A DNA stretch of 64,000 bases from Lewinellaceae bacterium. GTDB lineage: Bacteria; Bacteroidota; Bacteroidia; Chitinophagales; Saprospiraceae. The notes under the pieces are model-generated. The model searched no databases. It worked only from the letters and a program-made list of their open reading frames with translations, and had not been told where the DNA came from. The stretch spans positions 868,001 through 932,000 of the forward strand of contig JACJXX010000002.1 in assembly GCA_020636435.1 (NCBI GenBank), read 5' to 3'. The position numbers and the translations under genes were made by a program. This document shows, piece after piece, positions 8,790 to 16,116 of this stretch. Position 1 is the first letter of the stretch. Each line of letters opens with the position of its first letter.

Positions 8790-9224
8790 CTACCAGGACA
8801 TATCCTCTTCGCTGCCAACATCGAATTTTTGCCTGGCAGGAGTTTCTTTAGATTCGGGCTCATCGCCGTCATCATCGTCATGCTGTCCGTCCTGCTCTTC
8901 ATCCTCTTCCAGGCGGCGCGCTTCGAACTCTTCATGACGGCGGGTGTATTCATCATAGTCATAGTCCGGCATCAGGTTTTCCTTGACGTGGTTGATCGCG
9001 TCTTCAAGGCTGTCGAGGAAACGATTGAAATCTTCTTTGTAGAGAAAAATCTTGTGGCGCTCGTATCCATCCCCGTTGAATTTCTTGGTGCTTTCAGTGA
9101 GCGTCAGGTAAAAATCCTCTCCTTTGGTTTTCCGCACATCAAAGAAGTAAGTCCTTCTCTTTCCAGCACGCACCTTATTGGAGTACACACTCTCAAATCT
9201 TCTTTGGTTTCTCTCGTTATCCAC
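8790..9224 (-). CDS. DUF3276 / PUR-alpha-like nucleic-acid-binding protein
   Basis: This encodes 144 residues. Residues about 8-80 (FESVYSNKVRAGKRRTYFFD, EDFYLTLTESTK, KIFLYKEDFNRFLDSLEDA) match the PUR repeat of the DUF3276 family, found throughout Bacteroidota. These small proteins fold like a half of eukaryotic PUR-alpha and bind single-stranded DNA or RNA. The C-terminal third is strongly acidic (EEDEEQDGQHDDDDGDEPE), which may modulate binding, and ends in SEEDMSW. The gene is transcribed toward the shared terminator. A near-perfect palindrome lies about 35 bp upstream of its start and could be an operator. The family assignment is firm; its target is unknown. Confidence 0.85.
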   Translation of the reverse strand: MDNERNQRRFESVYSNKVRAGKRRTYFFDVRKTKGEDFYLTLTESTKKFNGDGYERHKIFLYKEDFNRFLDSLEDAINHVKENLMPDYDYDEYTRRHEEFEARRLEEDEEQDGQHDDDDGDEPESKETPARQKFDVGSEEDMSW

Positions 9225-9257
9225 TTTGATTGAGTTTAGTTAATAATTATTATACCG

Positions 9258-9297
9258 ATCACGAGGTGGTTTTGCAACAAAAAAACTACCTCGTGAT
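9258..9297. repeat. Palindrome upstream of the DUF3276 gene
   Basis: ATCACGAGGT at 9258-9267 pairs perfectly with ACCTCGTGAT at 9288-9297. The stem extends to 14 bp with one mismatch around an A-rich loop. No U-run follows in the direction of the neighbouring gene, so an operator or processed RNA hairpin is as likely as a terminator. Confidence 0.5.
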
Positions 9298-9428
9298 GAG
9301 CATAGCCTCCAGGAAAAACCATGCCGACTGTTCCCTGCTGACAGCTACTCCTTTACAAAAGTAAATATTTGTGGAAAATTTCAAAAAAAAATGAGCGCTG
9401 AGACTTGACAAGTTTTCCCGGAGGGGCC

Positions 9429-9614
9429 ATAAAACAATCGAACCATAAAACAATCGAACCATGAAACAATCGAACCATAAAACAATCGAACCATAAAACA
9501 ATCGAACCATGAAACAATCGAACCATGAAACAATCGAACCATAAAACAATCGAACCATAAAACAATCGAACCATGAAACAATCGAACCATGAAACAATCG
9601 AACCATAAAACAAT
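9429..9614. repeat. 16-bp minisatellite, 11.6 copies
   Basis: The unit is AT[A/G]AAACAATCGAACC, repeated head to tail with only one variable position. From left to right the variable base reads A A G A A G G A A G G A, with the last copy partial. Because 16 is not a multiple of 3, all three minus-strand frames stay open and spell the same peptide; these are not genes. It lies between the ABC exporter stop and the DUF3276 promoter region. Confidence 0.95.
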
Positions 9615-9628
9615 GCCCCTCTTTCCCC

Positions 9629-11416
9629 CTACCCCGCTTCCGTCTCCTCCAGGCTTTGCCTTTCGAACAGCTCGTAGTAGTAGCCCTTTTGCCGCAGCAG
9701 TTCTTCGTGGGTGCCCTCTTCTGCGATGACCCCGTCTTCCAGCACGATAATCTTGTCGAACTGCAGGAGCGAGTAGATGCGGTGGGTGATGATGATGGCG
9801 GTTTTATTGGCCAGTGCGCCGGAGAGGTAACCCAGGATTTGTTTTTCCGTCCGGGTGTCGACGGCCGAGAGGCAGTCGTCCAGCAGGACGATATCGGGTT
9901 GTTTGACGAAGGCGCGGGCGATAGAGACCCGTTGTTTCTGCCCGCCGGAAAGCGTTACGCCCCGCTCGCCGACGGCGGTGTCGAAGCCGTCGGAAAGCTC
10001 CATGATGTCGTCGTAGACGGCGGCGTGGCGGGCGTGCTGCTCGATCTCTTCGCGGCTGGCGTCCCGTTTCCCGAAAGAAATATTGTTGGCAATGGTATCG
10101 GAAAAGAGGAAGACGTCCTGCGGAACATATCCAATAAGCTGGCGCAGGCTGCCCAGGTTGTGCTTCCTGATGTCTTTGCCGTCGATGCGGATGGCGCCGC
10201 CGGAGACGTCATACATGCGGGTAAGCAGGTCGGCGATGGTGGTTTTCCCGGATCCGGTGCGGCCGATGATCGCCATCTTCTGCCCGGCATCCAGCTGGAA
10301 GCTGACGTTTTTCAGGGCCTGTATCCCGGTGTCGGGGTAGGTGAAGCGCACTTCGTCGAATTCGATGTGGCCCCGCACCTGTTCAGCGCTTTCCACAGTA
10401 TTGGCGATCTCCGGTTGCGTGTTCAAAAATTCGTTGATGCGCTTTTGGGAAGCGGCGGCCTGCTGCACGATGGAGGCGATCCAGCCGATGGCCGTCACCG
10501 GCCAGGTCAGCATGTTGACGTAGATGACGAACTCGGCGATGTTGCCGGGAGTGATGGCGCCGCGCACCACCTGCAGCCCGCCGACGTAAACGGTGATCAC
10601 CGTGCTGGCGCCGATGAGCAGGATCATCAGGGGGTAGAAAAAGGCGTCGACCCGGGCCAGGTTGAGCGACTTGGCTTTGTAGTCGTCGCTCTGTTCGGCA
10701 AAGAAACTGGTCATCGCTCCTTCCTGAACGTAAGATTTGACCACGCGGATGCCGCTGTATACCTCCTGGGCGCTGCTGTTTAGAGTGGCCAGTTGCCGCT
10801 GTATCACCTCGCTCTTTTTGTTGATCAGGGTGCTGACGTAGTAGATGGAGATGGATAATAACGGCAGGGGCGCCAGGCTGTACAGCGTCAACTCCAGGTT
10901 GACTTTAACCATAGAGTAGATGACCAACACAAAGAGGGAGATCAGGTTGATGCCGTAGAGCACCGCCGGCCCCAGGTACATCCGCACCTTGGAGACATCC
11001 TCGGTGATTCGGGACATGAGGTCGCCGGTGTTGTTGCGCTTGTAGAACGCCAGGCTCAGGCGCTCGTAGTGGGCGAAAATTTCCTTGCGCATATCGTACT
11101 CCATGAGGCGGGACATGACGATGATGGTTTGCCGCATCAAATACATGAATACGCCCATGAGCAGGGCCAGCAGCAGGACCAGCAGCCCAAAGTAAAGCAG
11201 CGACCGGCCCAGTATCTTGAACAGTTCCGGCTGCATGTCAAAGCCCTGGAACATGCCGAAGAGGCCGATGTTTTCCACTACCAGGTCGAGCGCCTCCCGG
11301 ATCATCTGCGGCTGCAGCACCCGGAAGTAGTTGGACACGGATACGAAGAGGACGCCCAAAAGGAAACGCCAGCGGTAACGGAGGAACAATTTATTGAGGT
11401 AAGCTAATTCTTTCAC
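9629..11416 (-). CDS. ABC exporter, fused permease and ATPase (MsbA/BmrA type)
   Basis: This encodes 595 residues, the usual length for a half-transporter. Six membrane helices fill about residues 15-300, followed by an ATPase domain. The ATPase has Walker A GRTGSGKTT (about 385-393), Q-loop YVPQDVFLF, signature LSGGQKQRVSIARA and Walker B DIVLLDDCLSAVD, then the H-loop ITHR. The residue after the Walker B aspartate is Asp rather than the usual catalytic Glu. That is typical of the degenerate partner in heterodimeric exporters. It probably pumps lipids or hydrophobic compounds across the cytoplasmic membrane, but the substrate is not known. If it needs a partner with a normal site, that partner is not in this window. 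Confidence 0.88.
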   Translation of the reverse strand: MKELAYLNKLFLRYRWRFLLGVLFVSVSNYFRVLQPQMIREALDLVVENIGLFGMFQGFDMQPELFKILGRSLLYFGLLVLLLALLMGVFMYLMRQTIIVMSRLMEYDMRKEIFAHYERLSLAFYKRNNTGDLMSRITEDVSKVRMYLGPAVLYGINLISLFVLVIYSMVKVNLELTLYSLAPLPLLSISIYYVSTLINKKSEVIQRQLATLNSSAQEVYSGIRVVKSYVQEGAMTSFFAEQSDDYKAKSLNLARVDAFFYPLMILLIGASTVITVYVGGLQVVRGAITPGNIAEFVIYVNMLTWPVTAIGWIASIVQQAAASQKRINEFLNTQPEIANTVESAEQVRGHIEFDEVRFTYPDTGIQALKNVSFQLDAGQKMAIIGRTGSGKTTIADLLTRMYDVSGGAIRIDGKDIRKHNLGSLRQLIGYVPQDVFLFSDTIANNISFGKRDASREEIEQHARHAAVYDDIMELSDGFDTAVGERGVTLSGGQKQRVSIARAFVKQPDIVLLDDCLSAVDTRTEKQILGYLSGALANKTAIIITHRIYSLLQFDKIIVLEDGVIAEEGTHEELLRQKGYYYELFERQSLEETEAG

Positions 11417-11634
11417 AACGATCCGGGTTGTTCAGTTGGTATAAATTCTTCCCTATTAACCGATGGGGGGAAGATAAGTTGAAAGGGGGAAAGAAAAGTG
11501 TAAAAGTGCGTGAGTGTAAAAGTGAAAAAGTGCGGCTACGCCTTCGATTGGTATGCATTTGTACCTTTACACATTTCCACATTTACACGTTTACACATTT
11601 CCACGTTTACACCCATTTTCTCCCCCAATACCCT

Positions 11635-11642
11635 TATCTTTA
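11635..11642 (+). promoter_or_regulatory. Candidate -7 element TATCTTTA for fbp
   Basis: TATCTTTA is one base from the TAnnTTTG consensus and lies 46 bp upstream of the fbp start. The preceding 100 bp contain a run of imperfect 12-bp repeats of the type TTTACACATTTC-CAC, which could be slippage-prone or bind a regulator. Confidence 0.4.
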
Positions 11643-11688
11643 CGCCTCACAACAAACAAAAACATTCTACTGACAAACCTAACCGTTC

Positions 11689-12699
11689 ATGAACCGAATT
11701 GTAACCCTGGATGAATTCATCATCCGCCGTCAAAAAGATTTCCCATTTGCTTCCGGCGAACTCACCGGCCTGCTTCGCGACATCGGCGTTGCCGCCAAGA
11801 TCGTCAACCGGGAGGTCAACAAAGCCGGGCTGGTCAGCATTCTGGGAAAGGCCGGCGCGGAGAACGCCTCCGGAGAAGATGTGCAAAAGCTCGACCTCTA
11901 CGCCAATGAAAAGCTCATCGACTGCCTGAAGAACAGCGGCGAGTGCTGCGGCATCGCCTCTGAAGAGCTGGAGGATTTCATTCCCATCCAGTCGGTAGCC
12001 TCCAAAACGTCCAAGTATGTTGTGGTTTTTGACCCGCTCGATGGGTCTTCCAATATCGACGTGAACGTTTCTGTCGGCACCATATTTGGCATCTACCGGC
12101 GAAAAAGCGACCCGGACGGGCCGGTGCAATTGGGGGATTTTCTCCAGGAAGGCACCGAATTGGTGACCGCCGGCTACGTCCTCTACGGAACATCTACCTT
12201 GCTGGTGTATACCACCGGCAGGGGCGTCAATGGGTTTACCCTCGACCCTTCGATTGGGGAGTTCTGCCTTTCGCACACCGACATACAGATTCCTGCCCGG
12301 GGCAATTACTACTCCGTCAATCAAGGTTATTACCTGAAATTCGACGTGGAAATGCGCCGCTATATCGACCAGTGCTCAGATATGAACCTAGGCCTTCGCT
12401 ATATCGGCTCCATGGTGGCCGACATCCATCGCATCCTTTTCCAGGGCGGTATTTTCCTCTATCCTAATACCCGGAAATATCCCAAAGGCAAACTGCGCCT
12501 CGTGTACGAATGCAACCCGCTGTCCTACATCGTCGAACAGGCCGGAGGCAAGGCCATTACCTGCCAGTTGGAACGCGTTCTGGAACTGCCGGTTGAACAC
12601 CTGCACCAGCGCATCACCATTGCCATTGGCTCGCCGGACATGGTGGAAGAGATGAGGGAATTTGTGGAACGGTATAGTGCGGCGCCGGCTTTTAGGTGA
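11689..12699 (+). CDS. fbp: Fructose-1,6-bisphosphatase, class I
   Basis: This encodes 336 residues, the normal class I length. It hydrolyses fructose 1,6-bisphosphate to fructose 6-phosphate in gluconeogenesis in the cytosol. The metal-binding core is clear: EELEDFIPIQ, then VVVFDPLDGSSNIDVNVSVG with the family's DPLDGSSN signature, and later YIGSMVADIHRIL and LRLVYECNPLSYIVEQAGG. The start is supported by the conserved N-terminal MNRIVTLDEFI. It stands alone with a candidate promoter just upstream. Palindromic elements begin 5 bp after the stop. Confidence 0.95.
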   Translation: MNRIVTLDEFIIRRQKDFPFASGELTGLLRDIGVAAKIVNREVNKAGLVSILGKAGAENASGEDVQKLDLYANEKLIDCLKNSGECCGIASEELEDFIPIQSVASKTSKYVVVFDPLDGSSNIDVNVSVGTIFGIYRRKSDPDGPVQLGDFLQEGTELVTAGYVLYGTSTLLVYTTGRGVNGFTLDPSIGEFCLSHTDIQIPARGNYYSVNQGYYLKFDVEMRRYIDQCSDMNLGLRYIGSMVADIHRILFQGGIFLYPNTRKYPKGKLRLVYECNPLSYIVEQAGGKAITCQLERVLELPVEHLHQRITIAIGSPDMVEEMREFVERYSAAPAFR

Positions 12700-12704
12700 C
12701 CTCA

Positions 12705-12926
12705 ACCCTGTGGAATTTGCTCAATGGCTATTAGAGTTGATGCGTTGGGAGCATTCAGCGGTTAAAAAGTTGCTTTTCACCCTGCTCTTCGTTCCAAAAG
12801 TGGTCAGGTAGCGCCACTATCCTCCCACTTTTGCGCCTCAATCAGGGCGAAAATTAATCTTTTTTCCCACTAAAGCCCCCCAACGCATCAACTCTATTTC
12901 TCAGGGGAGCAACTATTCCACAGGGT
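12705..12926. repeat. Long imperfect palindrome (MITE-like), 222 bp
   Basis: Three nested inverted pairs share one centre near 12814: ACCCTGTGGAAT (12705-12716) with its complement at 12915-12926; TAGAGTTGATGCGTTGGG (12732-12749) with 12879-12896; and CAAAAGTGG (12795-12803) with 12825-12833. No coding potential is seen. The structure fits a non-autonomous mobile element, or an RNA that folds into one long arm after fbp. No convincing target-site duplication was found. Confidence 0.7.
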
Positions 12927-12977
12927 CAACCTGCCGGGTTTAGGGATGACACCACTTGGCTAACCCGGCAGTGTTTA

Positions 12978-13136
12978 GGCAAGACGAAAGAATAAACTGT
13001 CCATTCTGGCTTGTACTTTTTGCGCCATGCTGCGTTGCTCATCACTCAGGTAGCTTTGGCTATCCTCATTCTTCGCGCCTTGCCTGGCACAAAAATTACT
13101 GCCCCATAATTGAACACTTTATTCTTTCCTCGTGCC
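12978..13136. repeat. 160-bp palindromic element, copy P1
   Basis: The two ends form imperfect inverted repeats built around GAAAGAATAAA. A second inner pair includes TTTTTGCGCCA with TGGCACAAAAA. The core contains GGCTATCCTCATTCTTCGC. The element at 13477-13636 has the same length, the same plan and a similar core in the opposite orientation, so both belong to one dispersed family. A GC-rich hairpin (CTGCCGGGTT/AACCCGGCAG, 12931-12971) lies just upstream. Confidence 0.7.
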
Positions 13137-13241
13137 TTATCGGAACATTGGCAGTATTTTTCGAAAGAGCCCCTGGCAACTATGCCTGGAAAGCTTTAAA
13201 TTTGTTTGCAATAGCATGCCCGTAATCAAAAAAGTGGCAAT

Positions 13242-13304
13242 ATGGGAAGCGCAGTAAAAACAATACCAAAGGCATTGATCTACGAGATGGTGGATGGAAA
13301 GCCG
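13242..13304 (+). pseudogene. Uma2-family nuclease, N-terminal relic
   Basis: Translation from ATG 13242 gives MGSAVKTIPKALIYEMVDGK and then one more matching residue. This is the typical opening of Uma2 (DUF820) PD-(D/E)XK nucleases. After about 21 codons the similarity stops and the frame soon ends. The remaining 150 or so residues of the family, including the active site, are absent. It lies between the two related palindromic elements. Confidence 0.55.
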
Positions 13305-13476
13305 AAATTAATATTGTTCGGATCATCGACGAAAGTTGATCCGCCCCAAAGGTGCTGTTCCCCGTTGCATCTTTTTCTCCAATAAGCCGTATATTTAAGG
13401 TGGGCAGGGACAATCCAACAATATAACCAACAGCCACCCCCTTTTGCCCCTTACCCCAAAACCTCAAAGAAATTAT

Positions 13477-13636
13477 GTAACGGGCAAATAATAAGGTTTC
13501 GAAATATGCCGCCGCTATTTTGTTGCCAGACGAGGCGCGATGAGGGAGCATAGCCGGAGGTTACGTAACTGAAGAGCAACGACGTATGGCGGCAAAAGAG
13601 CAAGGCAGAATCGAAAGGTTATTGTTTAACCGTTAC
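13477..13636. repeat. 160-bp palindromic element, copy P2
   Basis: Outer ends GTAACGGGCAAATAATAAGG (13477 on) and the complement ending GTTTAACCGTTAC (13636) form an imperfect terminal inverted repeat, with TTTCGA/TCGAAA next. An inner pair is GCCGCCGCTATTTTG with GGCGGCAAAAG. The core AGGCGCGATGAGGGAGCATA is the reverse complement counterpart of the core of P1. It ends 14 bp before the caspase-like gene and so may supply its 5' leader. Confidence 0.7.
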
Positions 13637-13650
13637 TATATCCCAAAATC

Positions 13651-15705
13651 ATGGAACGAGGCATAGACCTTTCCAACTCCCAACAAGATTATGACCCCCG
13701 CCAGGGCAACAACTACCTGCTGGCCATTGGCATCGACCACTATCAGCACTGGACGCCGCTGGACAATGCCGTGAAAGACGCCCGAGACCTCCTACAGGTG
13801 CTCACCCAACAATACCAGTTCGACGAGGAGCACATCACTACTCTTTTCGACGAGCGGGCTACCGAAGCCAATATCTACAACGCCATACGGGAACTGAAGC
13901 GGCAGATCACGCCCCAGGACAACCTCCTGGTCTACTACTCCGGGCACGGCCACTACGACGAAGACTTCGACGAAGGGCATTGGATACCGGTGGACGCCCG
14001 GATCGACACCGAAGACCGCTTCATTTCGAACTCCAACATCATCAAGCGCATCAACGCCATCGACGCCCAACACGTACTGCTGATCATCGACTCCTGCTTT
14101 TCCGGTTCCCTGGTGGTGAAAAAGCGCAACACCTCCATCGATGAGCACTTCCGCTCCCGCCGCATCATCAGTTCGGGCCGGCTGGAGACGGTTTCCGACG
14201 GAAGGGCCGGCGAAAACAGCCCCTTTGCCAGCGGGCTGATCACCTACCTGAAGCGCAACACCACCCGGGCGGTCAACACCACCGCCCTGGTGCAGTACGT
14301 CAAGGAATTCGTCGCCGGCAAGGCCCGGCAGAGCCCGGTGGACGGCCGCATCCAGAACTCGGCGGACGAAGGCGGGGAGTTCGTTTTCCACCTCAAGGTG
14401 AGCGAGGCGGACTTCTGGGCGAACGTGCAGGAAAAAAATACCGTGCAGGCCTATCAGAATTACCTGGAGTATTACCCCGCCGGCCAGTACGCCACCCAGG
14501 CGGAGCGCCGCCTGCTGGCCCTCAAGGAGGAGGATGTATGGGGCAGCGCCAGGGCCAAGGACAACGAGCTGGCCTATAAGAACTACCTGCAGAAGTACGC
14601 CGGCACGGGCAAATACCTGGAGGAAGCCCGGCAACGGCTCGAAGCCCTGCAGTCGAAACACCAGGAACGGCGAAAAATCCTGGAAGAACTGGCCCAGAAA
14701 GACGCCGAGCGCGAAGACATTCAGCAGCAGTTCCAGCAGCGCATCAAGCAGGCAGAGGCCCTTTTCAGCGGCAAAAAGCTGGAGGAAGCCCGCGAGCTGT
14801 ACCGCGAAAGCCTGCATTACTACATGGAGGGCTTCGCTCCCAACTACGAGTACATCGAGCAGCAGATCAACTTCTGCTCCAACGGCATCACCTTTCTCCA
14901 GCATTTCCAGAACGGTGAGGATGCCATGAAACAGGGCAACTACCGCCTGGCCATTCAGTACTTCAACGAGGCCGCCAAAACGGGCGACGACCCCAAGATC
15001 GAAGACCTCATCCGGGTGTGCCGCCAACGGCTTTCCCGTCCGGCTGCGCCTTCTTATTCCTCCACTTCCGAACTCATGGAAGAGGAAGAAAGCAAACAAC
15101 GTTCTATGGCAGGTGTGGTTGGCGCAGAGCGGGCGGCGCAGCCGGCGCCGGCCAAGCCCAAAAACAGCCGGTGGGGCCGGTGGGTGATCGGGCTGGTGGG
15201 CATTATCGTCGTTTTGATCGGAATAGCCGTTATCCAGTCGGAGCTGGCGTATGAAGAAGATTCCCTTCCTCCGGAATATACCCAAGGGCCCGGCGCCCAA
15301 CCCTACGATGATGGAAATTCTTCCTATTCAGAGGAATACGAAGAGCCCGAACCGCCGCCGCCCGGCAACGCCGAACTCATCCTCGGCGCCTGGCGGGTGA
15401 CGGACCTGCGTTCTAACGGCGTATCCGTCCGGCAGATGGGCATCGAGTACCAGCAGTCGCTCGACCTGCTTTCCTACACCTTTACTTTCTACAACAACGG
15501 CACCGCCCAACTGGCCAGCACGGTGGGCGCCGAGTACCAGAACTACTACATCAGCGGCAACGCCATCACCATCGCCTCCCCCTACTGGGGCAACAGCAAC
15601 GGAACCATCGAGCAACTCAACGGCCAGAGCATGCGCATCACCTTCATCATGCCGGATGGGTATGGGGGGACGTACCCGATGACAATTTATTTTCAGAGGA
15701 TATAA
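13651..15705 (+). CDS. Caspase-like (C14) peptidase with helical repeats, membrane helix and lipocalin-like tail
   Basis: This encodes 684 residues. Residues about 20-250 form a caspase domain: YLLAIGIDHYQHW, the histidine in VYYSGHGHYDED (H99) and the cysteine in LLIIDSCFSGSL (C149) make the catalytic dyad. Next come two related motifs (NVQEKNTVQAYQNYLEYYPA and a similar repeat around AKDNELAYKNYLQKYAG), a coiled-coil-like segment, and TPR-like repeats to about residue 460. A membrane helix (WVIGLVGIIVVLIGIAVI) lies near 508-526. The last 110 residues (LILGAWRVTDLRSN...) look lipocalin-like. It likely cleaves proteins after basic residues, with the peptidase cytoplasmic and the tail outside the inner membrane. 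Bacterial caspases act in regulated death, stress or conflict systems; no partner gene adjoins it. Confidence 0.82.
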   Translation: MERGIDLSNSQQDYDPRQGNNYLLAIGIDHYQHWTPLDNAVKDARDLLQVLTQQYQFDEEHITTLFDERATEANIYNAIRELKRQITPQDNLLVYYSGHGHYDEDFDEGHWIPVDARIDTEDRFISNSNIIKRINAIDAQHVLLIIDSCFSGSLVVKKRNTSIDEHFRSRRIISSGRLETVSDGRAGENSPFASGLITYLKRNTTRAVNTTALVQYVKEFVAGKARQSPVDGRIQNSADEGGEFVFHLKVSEADFWANVQEKNTVQAYQNYLEYYPAGQYATQAERRLLALKEEDVWGSARAKDNELAYKNYLQKYAGTGKYLEEARQRLEALQSKHQERRKILEELAQKDAEREDIQQQFQQRIKQAEALFSGKKLEEARELYRESLHYYMEGFAPNYEYIEQQINFCSNGITFLQHFQNGEDAMKQGNYRLAIQYFNEAAKTGDDPKIEDLIRVCRQRLSRPAAPSYSSTSELMEEEESKQRSMAGVVGAERAAQPAPAKPKNSRWGRWVIGLVGIIVVLIGIAVIQSELAYEEDSLPPEYTQGPGAQPYDDGNSSYSEEYEEPEPPPPGNAELILGAWRVTDLRSNGVSVRQMGIEYQQSLDLLSYTFTFYNNGTAQLASTVGAEYQNYYISGNAITIASPYWGNSNGTIEQLNGQSMRITFIMPDGYGGTYPMTIYFQRI

Positions 15706-15708
15706 GCT

Positions 15709-15978
15709 CTACATCCACCCCATCCCCCTATTGATCAAAGCGTATAAAATAGCCGCCAGCACCGGCGCCAGCACTGACAGCCCCATAAACGTAAAATACC
15801 AGCGCGGCACTTTGGACTTTTCCACCAGTTCCACCACCAGGGAGGTGAGCAGGATGAGCAGAAAAATACTGCCGAAGATGAGGCTAAGCATTGCGGCCAG
15901 GTAGTCGTTGAATACCCAGATGAGGAGATAGGCGGCCACTTCTGCCAGGAGGATTTCTATAGGGCGAATACGCTGCAT
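15709..15978 (-). CDS. Small three-helix membrane protein
   Basis: This encodes 89 residues with three hydrophobic segments: EILLAEVAAYLLIWVF, YLAAMLSLIFGSIFLLILLT and FTFMGLSVLAPVLAAILYAL. The loops are short and charged (VELVEKSKVPRW). I do not recognise the family. It converges with the caspase-like gene, with 3 bp between the stops. It is in the same direction as the GWxTD gene upstream but separated from it by a perfect 20-bp hairpin, so it is probably not in one transcript with it. Confidence 0.55.
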   Translation of the reverse strand: MQRIRPIEILLAEVAAYLLIWVFNDYLAAMLSLIFGSIFLLILLTSLVVELVEKSKVPRWYFTFMGLSVLAPVLAAILYALINRGMGWM

Positions 15979-16047
15979 TCCGATAGATTCTGTTTGTGTT
16001 CCTCAATCTACGGAAAATTGAGCTATGCCTGCGCAAAATAGAGGCAA

Positions 16048-16101
16048 TTGGCATTTCGGATCGGCGCTCAGGCCCTCCCTGGCGCCGATCCGAAATGCCA
16101 A
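16048..16101. repeat. Perfect 20-bp inverted repeat
   Basis: TTGGCATTTCGGATCGGCGC at 16048-16067 is exactly complementary to 16082-16101, with a 14-nt loop. It lies just after the stop of the minus-strand GWxTD gene. On that strand the hairpin is not followed by a strong U-run, although a T7 stretch precedes it. It may act as a terminator or RNA stabiliser, or be a REP-like element. Confidence 0.8.
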
Positions 16102-16116
16102 CAAAAAAACCAGAAA

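Noticed and set aside
9286..9613. Three overlapping minus-strand frames rich in VRLFHGSIVSWFDCF
   Set aside because: They are translations of the 16-bp minisatellite in all three frames.
12956..13225. 89-codon frame between fbp and the caspase-like gene
   Set aside because: It runs through palindromic element P1 and has no protein-like features.
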